DNA of 15,000 bases from Eimeria necatrix (GCF_000499385.1 NW_013654953.1:1-15000), one strand, 5' to 3'. Positions 1 to 8,914 are shown, counted from the first letter of the stretch. The notes: generated by a model from the letters alone, not told the origin. Numbers and translations are program-made.

Positions 1-1
1 G

Positions 2-60
<59 letters not shown>

Positions 61-62
61 AC

Positions 63-223
63 CTGGGAAGCCTCGCTGCAGTTGAGGATTTCTTTGTTTT
101 CCATGACCCAAGTGATGATGCAGTGGCTTTGGTGCAGCTGCATGCGCAGCGCTTTGCCTTCTCCGAAGACAGCCTTCGACCACACTTCGTCGCGGCTCGG
201 GTCGTACACAAACAACGCAGCCT

Positions 224-266
<43 letters not shown>

Positions 267-665
267 AAGCAGTGGCAGCAGCTCATGAGTTAGGGTGAGG
301 ATATGCTCTCATGGGACCGGCATGCATGCAAGCATGTAGTGCTTAGAAAGCTCGTGGCTAGCTGCAGGATTATCTAGCTAGCTAGTCCGCTAGCTAGCTA
401 GCCAGTTAGCTAGTTAGCCAGTGAGCTAGCTAGCCAGCTAGCTAGCTAGCCAGTTAGCTAGCTAGCTATCTGGACCTCTAGCTAGCTGCCTAGCGTGCTA
501 ACTTGCTAGCTGACAAGGCCTCTAGTCAGCTAGCTAGTAGCTAGCTAGCTAGCTAGCTAGAGAGCTAGCTAGAGAGCTAGCTAGCTAGCTAGCTAGAGAG
601 CTCACCCTCTCGCAGTGGAAGAGTTTGGGGCCGTCGATTAAGACTGTCTCGAAGATTGTGTCGAG
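63..665 (-). CDS. GAF-domain exons, probably the C-terminal part of the TMEM65-like gene; incomplete at the left edge
   Basis: Two minus-strand exons can be read. Exon 665-606 (20 codons, starting LDTIFETV and ending LFHCER) follows an acceptor ending tgtacag and stops at the donor AGG|gtgag. Exon 221-63 (53 codons, starting AALFVYDPSRDEVWSK and ending NKEILNCSEASQ) follows a CTG-run acceptor ctgcag and stops at the donor CAG|gtcagc. Joined in phase 0 they give the order expected of a GAF domain: an amphipathic helix, then the strand pattern ALFVYD..RDEVWSK, then the QLHQSHCIITWVMENKEILN stretch that corresponds to the family's usual PL.QGI.G.V...GE.LN segment. GAF domains bind small ligands such as cyclic nucleotides or serve as dimer modules; no ligand can be inferred here. 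The domain's C-terminal third would lie beyond base 1. Both exons are in phase with the TMEM65 exon ending at 1160, which suggests one fused protein. A separate downstream gene is the alternative. The intron 605-222 contains CTAG repeats and a CTG run. Confidence 0.72.
355..605. repeat. GCTAGCTA tetranucleotide-based array, intronic
   Basis: Runs of CTAG and GCTAGCTAGC, broken by short CCAG, TTAG and AGAG variants, fill almost all of this stretch. The unit is self-complementary. It lies in the predicted minus-strand intron between the two GAF exons and ends exactly at that intron's donor (605). Confidence 0.9.
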
Positions 666-680
666 CTGTACATACACCCC
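666..680 (-). promoter_or_regulatory. GGGGTGTATGTACAG element forming a splice acceptor
   Basis: On the minus strand this variant of the scattered TGTAC palindrome ends exactly at the predicted acceptor AG before the first GAF exon (665). Confidence 0.5.
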
Positions 681-699
681 ACGTGAGCAGCAGACAAAG

Positions 700-1150
700 C
701 CACAGACGGTCAGCTAGCTAGCAGCTAGCTGTTACTGCAGCAGCTAGCTGTTCCTGCAGCAGCTAGCTGTTCCTGCAGCAGCTAGCTGTCGCTAGCTGCT
801 GTCTGTAGTTAGCTGCTGCCTGTAGCTAGCTTCCGTCTGTAGATAGGCGCTGTCTGTAGCTAGCAGCTAGCTGCAGCTAACTGCTAGCTGTAGCTAGCAG
901 CTAGCTGTGGCTAGCTGCTGCCTGTAAGCTAGGCAGGCAACTAGCTAGCTAGACAGGCAGCTAGCTAGCTAGGCAGACGGCTAGCTAGCTAGAAAGGTAG
1001 CTATTTAGCTGGGCCAACAGCTGGCTAGCTAGACAGGCAGCTAGCTAGCCAGGCAGGCAGCTAGCTAGCTAGGCAGACGGCTAGCTAGCTAGCCAGGCAG
1101 CTAGCTAGCTAGGCAGACGGCTAGCTAGCTAGCCAGCTAGCTAGCTAGAA
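700..1150. repeat. Second CTAG array with longer sub-repeats
   Basis: Bases 715-790 repeat a unit near GCAGCTAGCTGTTCCTGCA three to four times. Bases 925-1150 repeat blocks of about 28 nt built as CTAGCTAGCTAGGCAGACGG and CTAGCTAGCCAGGCAG variants. All of this lies in the predicted minus-strand intron 1159-666, between the TMEM65 and GAF exons. Confidence 0.88.
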
Positions 1151-1159
1151 AGTCCTAAC

Positions 1160-1344
1160 CTGCTGCTGGTGCTTCAGCCTCTCGGCCTTGTCCAAGTCCA
1201 GCACCAGCAGCTGCAGCATTCCCAAAAGGCAGCCGCAGCAAACCCCAGCAGCGGCACCCAGCGTCTTGGCCACTCTGTGCGCAGCAGAAACAAAAATAAA
1301 AATAATAATAAAAATAAAAATAATAAATAGTAATAATAATAATT

Positions 1345-1388
<44 letters not shown>

Positions 1389-1821
1389 CATAATCATAAT
1401 CACATCCTGCGCGGCAGCAGTTCGTGCGCGCAGCAGCTGCTGCTGCTGCTGCTGCAGCAGCAGCAGCAGCAGCAGCTGCTGCTGCAGCGGCAGTTGATGC
1501 TGCTGCTGTTGCGGCTGTTGCTGCTGCTTAGGCCACTATCGCTGCTGCCTCTGCTTGAGTCTCTGCTACAACTACTGCCCTTGCAGTGCTGCAGCTTCTA
1601 CTGCAGCATCTACTGCAGCAACTGCTGCAGCACCTGCTGCAGCAGTTGCTGCAGCAGTTGCTGCAGCAGCTGCTGCAGCTTCTGCTGCAGCATCTGCCTT
1701 AGCATCTGCTTCAGCATCTGCTTCAGCTTCTGCTGCAGCTGCTGCTGCAGCACCTGCATCAGCAGCAGCACCATCTGCCCAGCACCATCCCCACCACCAG
1801 CACCATCACCATCACCATCAC

Positions 1822-1876
<55 letters not shown>

Positions 1877-2061
1877 CCCGAAGGCCGCGGAGGCGCGCTG
1901 GGCCGGGCTGAGGAGGGGGGCGGGGACTCCGAGGCGGCTGGCGAGGGACTCAATGGAAGAGCCGAAGAGAACTCCTGCGGTGTCACTACACAGCTGCCCC
2001 ACTGCAGCAGCAGTCAGCGTCGCCAGCCCGAACTGCACCCCCAACGTCGTGTCCAGCAGCT

Positions 2062-2096
<35 letters not shown>

Positions 2097-2210
2097 GCAG
2101 CAGCAGCACAGGCAGCAGCGGCAGCACAAGCAGCAGCGGCAGCACAAGCAGCAGCGGCAGCACAAGCAGCAGCGGCAGCACAAGCAGCAGCAGCACAAGC
2201 AGCAGCAGCG

Positions 2211-2254
<44 letters not shown>

Positions 2255-2629
2255 CAAACAACAGGGGGAGAGCGACATGAAAGGCTGGTGCAGTAAGCTG
2301 CCGCTGCAGCTGCATGCAGCAAAACATGAATTGTGCATATCGACGTGCTGCACCTGCATGCATGCAAGTGTGCATGCATGCAAATATGCATGCATATTGC
2401 ATGCAAATTGCATGCGTTTTGCATGCATTTTGCATGCATTTTGCATGCAAATTGCATGCAATTTGCATGCAATTTGCATGCATTTTGCATGCATTTTGCA
2501 TGCAATTTGCATGCAGACTTACGTCTCCAAGGCGAATCATTATCAGCTGGTCCATCAGCCCAAAGCCAACCATTGGCAGCGCAGCAACTCCAAAGACATG
2601 CCACACTTCGCGCCAGCTCAAGTGCCCAG

Positions 2630-2630
<1 letters not shown>
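1160..2630 (-). CDS. TMEM65-family membrane protein, conserved three-exon core
   Basis: Exons are 2630-2523 (36 codons), 2059-1878 (60 codons plus 2 bases) and 1274-1160 (1 base plus 38 codons). Donors are GAC|gtaagt, GG|gtctgc and CAG|gttagg; acceptors are ctgctgcag| and gcgcacag|. Spliced, the protein matches human TMEM65 as I recall it, without gaps around the junctions: VAALPMVGFGLMDQLIMI against AIPFIGFGFLDNAIMI; GLATLTAAAVGQLCSD then SIESLASRLG against the ISTMAAAALGNLVSD and VEALASRLG parts; and KTLGAAAGVCCGCLLGML against the THLGKAVGVTIGCILGMF part. Three hydrophobic segments correspond to the family's membrane spans. Human TMEM65 is a mitochondrial inner-membrane protein linked to sodium-dependent calcium efflux; the same role here is inference. 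Introns are 2522-2060 (463 nt) and 1877-1275 (603 nt). If the last intron is retained, an in-frame stop follows four codons after the exon (1147-1145), which would yield TMEM65 without the GAF part. Confidence 0.88.
1297..1401. repeat. AATAAT microsatellite, intronic
   Basis: AAT/AAAATA repeats run from about 1297, with a near-pure (AAT)n core around 1347-1387. They lie in the predicted minus-strand TMEM65 intron 1877-1275, close to its acceptor; on the sense strand they supply a T-rich tract before the gcgcacag acceptor. Confidence 0.9.
2346..2518. repeat. Array of GCATGC sites with exact 11-bp period
   Basis: Sixteen GCATGC hexamers occur here. Eleven of them start at 2399, 2410, 2421, 2432, 2443, 2454, 2465, 2476, 2487, 2498 and 2509, an unbroken 11-bp period. 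The unit is TTGCATGCAAA, TTGCATGCATT or close variants. On the minus strand the array begins 8 nt after the donor gtaagt of the first conserved TMEM65 intron. TGCATGCA is a known binding site of an apicomplexan ApiAP2 domain (P. falciparum PF14_0633 in protein-array work). Confidence 0.9.
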
Positions 2631-2681
<51 letters not shown>

Positions 2682-3163
2682 ATTGTCATGGTGATTGTGG
2701 TGGCGGTCATGCTGCTTTCCGCTGCCTCCCGTGGCACCACCTAGTGTACCAGCCCCCAGGGGATAAAGCTGCTGCTGCGGCTGCAGCTGCTGCTGTCGCT
2801 GCTGCTGCTGCTGCTGCGGCTGCTGCTGCTGCTGCTGCTGCGGAAGTGGGGAAGGGCAATCTTGGGAACTAAGGGGACCCTCCTCAGGCAGCTCGTGCTG
2901 CTGCTGCGAATGCTGCTGCGAATGCTGCTGCGAATGCTGCTGCTGCGAATGCTGCTGCTGCGAATGCTGCTGCGAATACTGCTGCGAATGCTGCTGCGAA
3001 TGCTGCTGCTGCGAATGCTGCTGCGAATGCTGCTGCTTGGTTGCAAGTGAAGAACGTGCAGCAGCAGCAGCAGCTGCTGCTGCTGCAGCACGCGCTGCAT
3101 CGCATTGAGTACCAAAGTAAGAATGGGGAAAGCGCGAGCTCCACAGCCTTTGTGCTGCATTTA

Positions 3164-3201
<38 letters not shown>

Positions 3202-3284
3202 AGCTGCTGATGAAGCAGCAAGCCGCAACGACTCAGAGCGGCGTCATTGTTGGCACGATATCCATGTACAACAGGAACCACTGA

Positions 3285-3325
<41 letters not shown>

Positions 3326-3716
3326 ACTCACTTGACAGCAGGCAGCCCCCGTCGGCGCTGACCTCCCCGCCCTTTCTGCAGCTTTTCCTACTGACTTTCA
3401 AATATCTGCTGCTGCTGCTGCTGCTGCTGTTATTGCTGCTGCTGCTGCTGCAGAACGCGCTGAATAAAGTGACTCCGAATGGCGATCTGTTGCTGCAGCT
3501 GCTCGCTAAGCTGCTGCTGTTGCTGCTGCAGCAGTAGCAGCAGTGGCAGCAAAGGCAGGAAAGATAGCTCCCACTCTTGGCGCTTGTGCTGCCCCTGCTG
3601 CTGCTGCTGCTGCTGCTTCTGCTGCCGCTGCTGCTGCTCTGATCTGACGCAGGTTGATGCGCAGCAGCAGCTTGCAAGGAAGCAGTCAGTTTCCTACGTG
3701 GCAGCGGTGGCCGTGT

Positions 3717-3751
<35 letters not shown>

Positions 3752-3861
3752 AGGCTGCTGCCCTTACTGATGCAGCCTCACCTGGCGCTGTAGCTGCTGC
3801 TGCAGCTGCTGCTGCCGCTGCTGCTGCGGAAGTCGACACTACCTCGTGTCTCACGCATGCT

Positions 3862-3898
<37 letters not shown>

Positions 3899-3992
3899 CA
3901 GCAGCAGGAAAATGGACACAACAAAGCCGCCGTGGCCTGAGGCGTGGGGCCCCAGCCAGAGCAGCAAAAGGAAACAAAAATCGGCGCGTCAT
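2631..3992 (-). CDS. Putative N-terminal region of the TMEM65-like protein, low-complexity
   Basis: An open frame runs from ATG at 3992-3990 without a stop into the conserved TMEM65 exon at 2630; an in-frame TAG lies upstream at 4058-4056. The first residues (MTRRFLFPFAALAG, then APRLRPRRLCC) are rich in Arg and hydrophobics and lack acids, as expected for a mitochondrial presequence. The frame then holds Ala, Ser and Gln runs and a QQHS-type repeat (about 3037-2900). Two stretches keep Ala coding while the DNA switches between GCA and GCT (about 3900-3690 and 3120-3060), which supports this frame there. Between about 3650 and 3250 the frame reads as mixed Cys/Ser, and a better donor (CAG|gtgagg, near 3777) lies early in the frame, so one or more introns may exist. 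Another frame at 3513-3451 reads LSEQLQQQIAIRSHF and could be a separate exon. The exon structure here is unresolved; poly-Gln directly before 2630 could be coding or the end of an intron. Confidence 0.45.
2900..3037. repeat. Imperfect CTGCTGCGAATG repeat encoding QQHS units on the minus strand
   Basis: Units of 12 or 15 bp (GCGAATGCTGCT with an optional extra CTG) repeat about eleven times. On the minus strand in the TMEM65 frame they encode QQHS and QQQHS. One unit has a single base change that turns His to Tyr. Confidence 0.85.
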
Positions 3993-3999
3993 GATCCGC

Positions 4000-4004
<5 letters not shown>

Positions 4005-4042
<38 letters not shown>

Positions 4043-4377
4043 TGCTGCTGCGGGTCTAGGTCTCAAGCAACAGCAGCAGCAGAAGCTGCGGCTGCTATCG
4101 CAGGTGCTAGTTATGAGCAGTTGGACACGAGGCCAGGAAAAAATGGAAAAAAAGGGCCCCGGTGCTGCTGCTGCTGCTGCTGCTGCAGCTGTTGCTGCTG
4201 CTGCTGCTGCCGCTGCGGAGGCGGCGGAGGCGGTCTAGTCTATACAGTGAAGCGGCAGCAATCTTGCTGCTGCTTCTGCTGCTGTTGCTGCTGCTAGTGC
4301 TGCTGCTGCTGGTGCCACTCATAAGGCGGCGGATCCATTGTTGCCCAGCCAGCCAGTCAGTGACTGTCTGCTTCAGG

Positions 4378-4408
<31 letters not shown>

Positions 4409-4570
4409 GCTGCTGCCGCTGCTGCCGCTGCTGCCGCTGCTGCCGCTGCTGCTGCTGCTGCTGCTGCAGCTAAACTAGAGACGAGTCAAGGCCACTGAGG
4501 GACCCTCCGTTCTCTCGGAGGGTTCCTTTGACTGTCTACACATTTTAAGGGAGCAGCGGCCCTACCCAAG

Positions 4571-4606
<36 letters not shown>

Positions 4607-4746
4607 AGATGATTCAGCTGCCGACGCTGCCGCCGCTGCTGCTGCTGCTGATCAGGCAGCTGCCACTGTTGGCCCTTCTGCTGCCACTGCTGGTGAGTCG
4701 ACCAATTGCCTGCATGCAGCAGGTCTTGCTGCAGTTCAGTGCCAGG

Positions 4747-4781
<35 letters not shown>

Positions 4782-4866
4782 AAAGCGGGCGGCGGCTTGA
4801 GAAGGTTGCAGTTCAAAGGCTGGTCCCGTCAGTACCTTCTTCTGCTAAGCAGTAAGTCACTGGCTC

Positions 4867-4906
<40 letters not shown>

Positions 4907-5124
4907 CTGCAGAAGGCAGTGTGACTTCTTGAGGTGTACGTACACTGCGGCGAGCCGCACCGGCCAACATGCAGCACCAGCAAAAGCAGCAAAGAAAGAA
5001 AGTGGAAAATAATAATTAAAGATAATAATAAATATAATAAATAAATGATATTCTTAATGCAGCGAGCCCTAAGGCCTGCAGCCGGCCCGGCCCGCCCTGC
5101 GCCTCCGGGTCTGCTGCTGCACTG

Positions 5125-5172
<48 letters not shown>

Positions 5173-5256
5173 GTTGTTCTTGCTGGTTTTGTTCAGTGGC
5201 TCTTCTGGGCTGACAGAAGATCCCGCAGGCGGGCTGATGGAAGCCAGAGCCGCCGC

Positions 5257-5291
<35 letters not shown>

Positions 5292-5424
5292 GCCGCGCTG
5301 TTGCTGCTGCTGCCGTCTCGCTGGCTTTGTTGCTGAGACACAGACAAAGAAGAGCCTGCGGCTTTTGCTGTTTATCCCAACGGCAACTCCTGCTGCTGCT
5401 GGTGCTGCCCCTCCTGAGGCTACT

Positions 5425-5457
<33 letters not shown>

Positions 5458-5560
5458 GGCTGCAGCAGCGAGGCTCACGGCGGCTGCCACTGAGCGGCTG
5501 GGAGCGGGCGGCCGCTGCAGCAGCAGCAGCGCAGCAATTGTGTCTTTTATTCTTTTTTAA
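4005..5560. other. CTG-rich stretch with no convincing gene
   Basis: The stretch has many short CTG runs and short unique pieces. Several open frames cross it on both strands (for example plus 5045-5560, minus 5490-4813), but all consist mainly of Ala or Leu runs and none has a motif I recognise. A palindrome GTGTACGTACAC sits at 4934-4945. A possible coding-like island at 5335-5395 is listed in the findings. Upstream exons of either neighbouring gene could hide here. Confidence 0.5.
4498..4527 (+). other. Strong stem-loop
   Basis: Bases 4498-4509 pair with 4516-4527 around a six-base loop TTCTCT. The stem is AGGGACCCTCCG against CGGAGGGTTCCT: 12 continuous pairs, one of them G-U (4501 with 4524) if the plus strand is transcribed. 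Eight inner pairs are perfect Watson-Crick. It sits in a non-repeat gap between CTG tracts (about 4470-4570) with no coding exon visible. Confidence 0.75.
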
Positions 5561-5692
5561 AGTTGCAAATATATTTTAATTTTAAAAAAATAAAAAGAAA
5601 TACTTAAAAGCTGAATAGCCCCGCAGACAGCAGCAGCGCAGCGGGCGGCCGCGCGAGAGCCACTGCAGCAGCCAGCAGAATACTGCAGCAGC

Positions 5693-5729
<37 letters not shown>

Positions 5730-5898
5730 CGCTTCAAAATCACTCAAATATGGCCTTTTTGGTCTTTTTAAATATATTTAATTCCAATTTATTGCCAAGT
5801 TTTAAATATAATAAAACAAAAGACCAATAGGGGGCCCCTGGGGCCCCTGCCAGATCTGCTGCACCAGCGGTCACCTCGCTGCCCACGCCGCTGCGGTG

Positions 5899-5930
<32 letters not shown>

Positions 5931-6193
5931 CAGCAGCAGAAACAACCACAACAGCAGCAGCAGCAGCAACAGCAGCAACAGCTGTTGCTGCTGCTGCAGC
6001 AGCAGCAGCAGCAGCCAGGGTCACCTCGCTGCGGGTCACCGCGTGGGTTTGCTGCTTTTGTCTTTTTGCATTTAATTCATTTAAATAAATTTATTTTTTT
6101 CTTTTTTGTCTTTTCACTTTTCCCCAGCTTTGCTGCTGCATGCATGCATTTGAAACAGTTGGCATTTCATAAGTACTTTCAGCAGCAAAACAA

Positions 6194-6268
<75 letters not shown>

Positions 6269-6360
6269 ATGAGGCAAATATTAATTTGGATTATAACAGA
6301 TTTGAGTGCAAATAAAAATGCTGCATAAACTTTTATCCTTTTGCTGCTCCCTTAAATCGC
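5560..6360. other. AT-rich stretch alternating with CAG tracts, no gene seen
   Basis: Bases 5560-5620 and 5745-5825 are A/T-rich. CAG tracts lie at 5695-5728 and 5900-6020. A GGGGCCCC pair lies at 5830-5849. Two GGTCACC elements near 6019 and 6034 repeat one at 5870. No open frame shows family motifs. Confidence 0.6.
6191..6271. repeat. AAAT tetranucleotide array
   Basis: About 20 uninterrupted copies of AAAT/TAAA occupy the stretch. It is pure, hence probably young and length-variable. Confidence 0.95.
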
Positions 6361-6365
6361 TGAGT

Positions 6366-6368
6366 GGC

Positions 6369-6412
<44 letters not shown>

Positions 6413-6900
6413 AGCTGAGGTAGCTGCTGCTGCTGCTGCTGCTGCAGCTGTTGCTGGCGCTGCAACTGCTGCTGCTGCAGCAGTTGCAGAGCAAGAGCGG
6501 CGACGCGAGAGTACGTCTGCTGCTGCTGCTGCTGCTGCTGCTGCAGCAGCAAGAAGAATTTGAGGCAGCTGCTGCTTTCTTTTGCTGCTGCACCAAACTA
6601 TAAAAACAATTTCTACAAATTCTTTTTAAAATTAATTTGTGAAGAAATATTTAAAATGGCATTTGCAAAAAAACATTTTTTAAAATATAAATAAATGCAT
6701 AAAGCCTTTAAGAACTTTTAAAAAACAAAATTCCATTTTTTAATTAAAAAGAACTGCAGCAAGTGCCAATTTGCTGCCAAAAAAATAATTTTTAAATCAA
6801 ATTTTGCAGCAGCAAATTAAAATTGCTTTTATACTTTTGCTGCAGTTCGAAAGGCTGCAGCGCATGCAAAATTTGCAAAAAAATAAAAGAAATGAATTTG
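6366..6900. other. CTG tracts followed by AT-rich sequence, no gene seen
   Basis: CTG runs occupy 6369-6412, 6424-6446 and 6519-6548. The remainder to 6900 is A/T-rich with short A and T tracts. Open frames consist of Ala, Ser, Gln or Cys runs only. Confidence 0.6.
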
Positions 6901-6910
6901 CAATTAAATA

Positions 6911-7240
6911 ATTAAATACAATTAAACATAATTAAATATAATTAAATATAATTAAACATAATTAAACATAATTAAATATAATTAAATATAATTAAACATA
7001 TTTAAACATGATTAAATATAATTAAATATAATTAAACATAATTAAACATAATTAAATACAAATAAATAAAATTAAATACAATTAAATACAACTAAATACA
7101 ATTGAATACAGCTAAATACAACTAAATACAATTAAATACAATTAAATACAATTAAATACAATTAAATACAATTAAATATAATTAAATACAATTAAATATA
7201 ATGAAAAACAATTAAATACAATTAAATATAATTAAATATC
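6911..7240. repeat. 10-bp tandem array with a 40-bp higher-order repeat
   Basis: About 33 decamers lie end to end without indels. The main variants are ATTAAATATA (A), ATTAAACATA (B) and ATTAAATACA (C). From 6931 to 7050 the order is AABB repeated three times (one B unit changed, at 7001), giving a 40-bp higher-order unit. From 7051 C units dominate. Confidence 0.95.
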
Positions 7241-7440
7241 TTCAAACTTTATCAAAAGAGAGGCAAATGCATGCGCATGCATGCGCTGCATTTTTGTCTG
7301 CAAAAAGACTCCAAGAGGGTCAAATTGTTTTTATTTTTTGAATAAAATAAAATTAAACTTTTTAAAAACATTTATAAAACTTTTATAAAACAAAAAAAAC
7401 AAAAAACGAACATTTTCAAAACGCATGCATTTTGCCGCAG

Positions 7441-7483
7441 CTGTACAGACACCCCAGCGCCCGCTGAGGTGTACAGACACCCC
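7441..7483 (+). repeat. Direct pair of TGTACAGACACCCC elements
   Basis: CTGTACAGACACCCC at 7441-7455 and GGTGTACAGACACCCC at 7468-7483 are direct copies 12 bases apart, flanked by AT-rich DNA. An inverted copy (CTGTCTGTACACCTCAGC) lies at 8602-8619. Confidence 0.8.
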
Positions 7484-7500
7484 AGACAAGCCCCAGTTTA

Positions 7501-7800
7501 TAATTAAATACGTTTTCATTTGTTTATTTATTTATTTATAATTAAATGCGTTTCATTTTATTTATTTATTTACAGTTAAATGCGCTTTCTTTTATTTATT
7601 TATTTATAATTAAATGCGTTTTCTTTTATTTATTTACTTACAATTAAATTCGTTTTATTTTATTTATTTACTTATAATTAAATTCGTTTTGTTTTATCTG
7701 TTTATTTATATTTAAATTCGTTTTGTTTCATTTATTTATTTATAATTAAATGCGTTTTCATTTATTTATTTATTTATAATTAAATGCGTTTTTATATTTA
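7501..7800. repeat. 34-bp tandem satellite, about nine copies
   Basis: Units start at 7501, 7539, 7573, 7607, 7641, 7675, 7709, 7743 and 7777. The first is 38 bp, the next seven are 34 bp and the last is cut short. Each begins TAATTAAATGCGTTTT and ends in a TTTATTTATTTA run; GCG varies to TCG in three middle units. Confidence 0.95.
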
Positions 7801-7837
7801 GATCTGCGCTTAAATAATGCAAACATAAATGCGAATA

Positions 7838-7928
7838 CAAATATAAATATAAATATAAATATAAATATAAATATAAATATAAATACAAATATAAATATAA
7901 ATATAAATATAAATATAAATATAAATAT
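7838..7928. repeat. ATAAAT hexanucleotide array
   Basis: About 15 copies of the hexamer ATAAAT (AAATAT) with one ACAAAT interruption near 7885. Confidence 0.92.
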
Positions 7929-8009
7929 GCATTTAATTAGTAAATCCCTTTTGGCTGTGCTTCTTGTTTGCTTCTTTTAATGACTGAGACCTAAGTAACT
8001 GCTGCGCCT

Positions 8010-8057
<48 letters not shown>

Positions 8058-8475
8058 CTGAGCAGTGAATGGCAGCAGGCGGGGCCAGTGGGGCCCCACA
8101 GGCAGCTTGGGGGCCCAAGGGGCCCCCAGTTAGGCAACTTGACAGCCATGGAGGGCAGCAGCAGCAGCAGCAGCAGCAGCTGCTGCTGCTGCTGCTGCTG
8201 CTGCAGAAGCAGGTGACCACTGGTCACAAGCCCGGCTGCGCGGTGGCTGTTGCTGCTGCTGCCGCAGCAGCCGTTGCTGCTGCTGCTGCTGGGCTGCTGC
8301 TGCTGCAGTCTTTGGCTCCATTTGCTGCTGCTTTCGACAAATAAAGCAGCAAAAATATAAAACTTTTTAATTAATTTAATTTAAAATATTTTTCTTCTAA
8401 AGTAAGCCGGGGGCCCCAGACACACGCAGCAGAAGGCTGCTTTGGCGGGCCCCACGGGGCCCCCCAGCTCCCGCA

Positions 8476-8502
8476 GCAGCAGCAGCAGCAGCAGCAGCAG
8501 CC

Positions 8503-8556
<54 letters not shown>
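8476..8556 (+). repeat. Long CAG tract
   Basis: About 26 CAG units with one CCG interruption near 8502 make this one of the longest triplet tracts in the window. It lies outside any gene I can support. Confidence 0.9.
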
Positions 8557-8914
8557 CATTAGTAAGATATTATGAAAGCTGTGTATGGTCAGCTGCGTGA
8601 GCTGTCTGTACACCTCAGCTTGTGGGCCTCCCGTCCCGCCGGCTTCTGCGGCGAAGCATTTTCTGAAAAGAATTTAATTAAACATTTTAATTATTTATAA
8701 AATGTTTTTTTAATTTATATTCTGGATTGCACGGCCTTTCGTGCTGCTGCAGCAGCAGCAGCAGCAAGTGCAGCATCAGCAGCGGCTACGCAGCAGCAGC
8801 AGCAGCGGCCCTCGCTGCAGCAGCTCCGCCTTTACCCACTTTTGCCTTGCAGCAGCAGCAGGCCCTTTTAGTGCTGCTGCAGACCTCCATGGTCTTCTTA
8901 GAAGCAGCACTCCC

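Noticed and set aside
1610..2512. Single minus-strand frame of 300 codons through the GCATGC array
   Set aside because: Only its middle part (2059-1878) matches TMEM65. The upstream part reads through intron repeats, and the gtaagt donor at 2522 plus the ctgcag acceptor at 2060 give a better product.
1188..2744. Long plus-strand open frame of 518 codons
   Set aside because: It is antisense to the conserved TMEM65 exons and consists of Asn, Cys, Ala and Gln runs and GCATGC-derived peptide; no motif supports it.
2333..2872. Cys/His-rich peptides resembling zinc fingers (MQIACNLHAKCMQ type)
   Set aside because: They arise from the 11-bp GCATGC repeat, which shifts frame each unit and gives the same pattern on both strands.
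6911..7930. CRISPR-like or bacterial repeat array
   Set aside because: The units are directly abutting with no spacers, and the surrounding genes are spliced eukaryotic genes.
8560..8592. Peptide VRYYESCVW as the missing FRA10AC1 helix exon
   Set aside because: It shares only Tyr-Tyr-acid with the family. The one donor there would create a stop codon on joining to 11263, and the equivalent residues are already covered by GFERGDRRF.
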